Source: Promineifilum sp.
Lineage (GTDB): Bacteria; Chloroflexota; Anaerolineae; Promineifilales; Promineifilaceae
Length of the DNA stretch: 56,580 bases
Assembly (NCBI GenBank): GCA_017983515.1
Contig: JAGOBF010000019.1
Location: 1-56,580 of the forward strand
Direction of reading: 5' to 3'
Shown: positions 54,940-56,580 of the stretch, one piece after another
How the letters are laid out: the number at the start of each line of letters is the position of its first letter
How positions within the stretch are numbered: the first letter of the stretch is position 1
Made by a program: the position numbers and the translations under genes
Notes under the pieces: generated by a model
Databases searched by the model: none
What the model saw: the letters and a program-made list of their open reading frames with translations, nothing else
What the model was told of the DNA's origin: nothing

Positions 54940-55904
54940 CAGGCGTGCACCCGCTGGCGACCCACCTGCGCGCCGGGCACGGATGTCTGGTCGACGATGT
55001 CGCTGACGATCTGTTCCGGCTCGATGTCCTTGATGCGCGCCGCCGGCCCGATGATGATGCGGTGGCCCAGCGCCGAGCCGGCCAGAGCCTTGACGTCATC
55101 AGGCAGGACGTAATCGCGGCCGAGCAATGCCGCGCGCGCCTGTCCCAGCCGATAAATCGCCAGTGCGCCGCGCGTGCTGGAACCCAGGTAAACGTCCGGG
55201 TGTTCACGCGTTTGACGCACGATGTTGATGATGTATTCCTTCACCAACTGGTCAACGTAGATGTCCTTGACCGCTTCTTGCGCGGCCCGCAGCTCATCGA
55301 CGCCGACGACCTGCGTTAAGGTATTGACCGGATGCTGGTGCTGTTGCCGGTTAAGCACATCGATCTCCTCTTCCTTGCCGGGATATCCCAGCCGGATGCG
55401 CAACATGAACCTGTCCAGTTGGGCCTCCGGCAGAGGGAAGGTGCCCTCATACTCGATGGGGTTCTGCGTGGCCAGTACCATGAAGGGTACGTCCAGCGGA
55501 TAGGTGTGGCCGTCCACCGTCACCTGCCGTTCCTCCATCGCCTCCAGCAGCGCCGACTGAGTCTTGGGCGTGGCCCGGTTGATCTCGTCTACCAGAACGA
55601 TCTGGGCGTGAATGGGGCCGGGACGAAACTCGAACTCCCGCGTCTGCTGGTTGAAGACGGACACGCCTGTGACGTCGCTGGGCAACATGTCGGGTGTAAA
55701 CTGGATGCGCTGGAACTTGCAGCCAACCGACTTGGACAGCGACTTAGCCAGCACGGTTTTGCCCACGCCGGGCACGTCCTCGATCAGGATGTGTCCCTGG
55801 CACAACAGGCCCAGGACGGTCAGTTGCACGGCCTGCCGCTTGCCGACCATCACATTTTCAACATTCTCCACAATCTTGTTGGCGGTCGCCTGAATATCTG
55901 CCAT
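54939..55904 (-). CDS. MoxR-family AAA ATPase
   Basis: This 321-residue AAA+ protein is thought to act as a chaperone in maturing or activating other proteins. Its Walker A is PGVGKT (45-50), Walker B is [15 protein letters not shown] (about 107-121), and [12 protein letters not shown] plus VDGHTYPLD fall between. Sensor 1 is [23 protein letters not shown]. The C-terminal lid contains [22 protein letters not shown] seven bases before the ATG supports the start. It overlaps DUF58, the usual partner. Known only by association: MoxR-DUF58 pairs help assemble membrane or metal-binding complexes. Confidence 0.92.
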   Translation of the reverse strand: MADIQATANKIVENVENVMVGKRQAVQLTVLGLLCQGHILIEDVPGVGKTVLAKSLSKSVGCKFQRIQFTPDMLPSDVTGVSVFNQQTREFEFRPGPIHAQIVLVDEINRATPKTQSALLEAMEERQVTVDGHTYPLDVPFMVLATQNPIEYEGTFPLPEAQLDRFMLRIRLGYPGKEEEIDVLNRQQHQHPVNTLTQVVGVDELRAAQEAVKDIYVDQLVKEYIINIVRQTREHPDVYLGSSTRGALAIYRLGQARAALLGRDYVLPDDVKALAGSALGHRIIIGPAARIKDIEPEQIVSDIVDQTSVPGAQVGRQRVHA

Positions 55905-55999
55905 TTTCTATACCTCTAGAGAATTGAGGAGCCGACCTCGCCCAGCGTTATCGTGCGGACGCAACGTTGGGGCACCGCCTCCATAATCTGAACGGGCGG

Positions 56000-56008
56000 A
56001 GTATAGCA
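56000..56008 (-). promoter_or_regulatory. Extended -10 of moxR
   Basis: On the minus strand TGC-TATACT (56000-56008), an extended -10 about 90 bases before the moxR ATG. No good -35 box lies at 17 bases. The intergenic region 55905-56354 is AT-rich but otherwise holds only the weak signals reported here. Confidence 0.45.
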
Positions 56009-56252
56009 CGTTTTACGACAAGGGTAATTTTTGGTGGCAATTTGGGGTCATCATGCCATTTGTCGGAAATAATGCGCGAACAAGTGTAGCATATCGTGAA
56101 CCAGCGACAGCAAAAAATGAAGCTCACAAATAGTTAATTATGCTACCGCATTTCCACGACCTGTTGACTATACTTTCCGCTTTGAATGGCCGCTCCCCAC
56201 GCGCAAGCTGCCGGGGAGATTCTGACAAACGGAATGCGAAAAAGACTATCAC

Positions 56253-56336
56253 ATGAAAAATCTGCTCTTCCTCATCCTTGGGTTTCCTTTCGCGTTGGCG
56301 TGGGAGACGTGGAACCGGCAATCCCAACAGGGATAA
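56253..56336 (+). CDS. Possible small hydrophobic peptide, 27 residues
   Basis: An ATG-to-TAA frame encodes MKNLLFLILGFPFALAWETW followed by NRQSQQG. It has one hydrophobic stretch after a Lys and a charged end, like other small membrane peptides. No ribosome-binding site is seen, and its position inside a 450-base intergenic region is the only other support. Confidence 0.25.
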   Translation: MKNLLFLILGFPFALAWETWNRQSQQG

Positions 56337-56342
56337 TTCCGC

Positions 56343-56348
56343 TATACT
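56343..56348 (+). promoter_or_regulatory. -10 box of the last gene, leaderless arrangement
   Basis: TATACT stands six bases before the ATG of the next gene, the same distance at which proS and the alaS leader peptide follow their -10 boxes. No -35 match is convincing. Confidence 0.4.
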
Positions 56349-56354
56349 TTGTGC

Positions 56355-56580
56355 ATGGTACGGTCAACTTCCTGGCTGATCGCTCTACTGATCCTGCTCT
56401 TGGCTTCGTGCGTTCCCGACGGGGCGGCCAATGAATCAGCGCTCAACCCGCCCCCATACCCGGTCGACTCACCGGCCGCCTCGTCTCACTCGGGCGTCGC
56501 CCAATCGGTCATACTATCCCCCTTGCAGATAGATGACGCCCACTCGCGGCTATTCGCCGCCGGCCAGGTGAATGGCAAAC
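56355..56580 (+). CDS. Start of a lipoprotein, cut by the right edge
   Basis: The first 75 codons are present. MVRSTSWLIALLILLLASCV is a lipoprotein signal with Cys19. A Pro/Ser/Ala linker follows to about residue 50, and then SVILSPLQIDD starts a strand resembling the first blade of a propeller (DAHSRLFAAGQVNGK). The rest is outside the window, so the function is unknown. The start rests on the signal peptide and the -10 box at 56343. Confidence 0.6.
   Translation, partial: MVRSTSWLIALLILLLASCVPDGAANESALNPPPYPVDSPAASSHSGVAQSVILSPLQIDDAHSRLFAAGQVNGK

Overview
This GC-rich window looks like chromosomal DNA of a Chloroflexota bacterium, most likely an Anaerolineae relative. That assignment is inference. 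It rests on the many lipoproteins whose lipobox is followed by long Thr/Pro/Ala linkers, the numerous propeller and LysM/M23 envelope proteins, the membrane YfhO/GT39 glycosyltransferases, and the order alaS - membrane protein - ruvX - mltG. Nothing here is a phage, insertion sequence, CRISPR array, rRNA or tRNA gene. The window is mostly housekeeping chromosome with an unusually rich set of cell-envelope genes.

Layout. 1-3437 (minus): a partial membrane protein, a diheme-type cytochrome c, a BNR/sialidase-fold propeller with an in-frame stop near its N-terminus, and two small membrane proteins. 3579-9898: proS with its own terminator and an apparently leaderless promoter, a PIG3-like quinone oxidoreductase, a phosphoribosyltransferase, an orphan HyuB subunit and an EamA transporter. 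10032-14526 (plus): a tight set of a triple zinc-ribbon membrane protein, an integral membrane protein, a VanY-like D,D-carboxypeptidase lipoprotein and a CapA-like lipoprotein. 14529-21087 (minus): an M28 peptidase lipoprotein, then a GT2 - GT39 - YfhO membrane glycosylation cluster. 21316-23203 (plus): a HAD phosphatase and rlmN. 23253-31653 (minus): a LysM/M23 endopeptidase, rho, and the classical rpsB-tsf-pyrH-frr-uppS-cdsA operon ending in fbp. 31970-38722 (minus): an SDR, lysC, a PspC protein, a glycosidase-like lipoprotein, a long class II aldolase, a GNAT acetyltransferase and a DUF4177-like protein. 38807-48974 (plus): the alaS attenuator, alaS, a membrane protein, ruvX, mltG, a shortened periplasmic binding protein, a coiled-coil membrane protein and a TPR/SLT lytic transglycosylase lipoprotein. 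48975-56580: a propeller remnant, a large membrane-anchored propeller protein, miaB, a moxR-DUF58 pair and the start of a lipoprotein.

The most interesting element is at 38807-38983, in front of alaS. A consensus promoter (TTGACG, 17 bases, TATAGT) is followed, at the predicted transcription start itself, by an 18-codon leader peptide. That peptide carries four consecutive GCC alanine codons, and after it come segments that can fold either as an antiterminator or as a strong intrinsic terminator. This has every part of a ribosome-mediated transcription attenuator sensing charged alanyl-tRNA. No T-box is visible.

Several other promoters share the same architecture (TTGACG/TTGACC/TTGCCC, 16-17 bases, TATACT/TATAGT/TATAAT). 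They lie ahead of proS, rho, lysC, rpsB, the glycosyltransferase cluster and miaB. For proS, and for the alaS leader peptide, the start codon sits at the predicted transcription start, so leaderless messages appear to be used in this organism.
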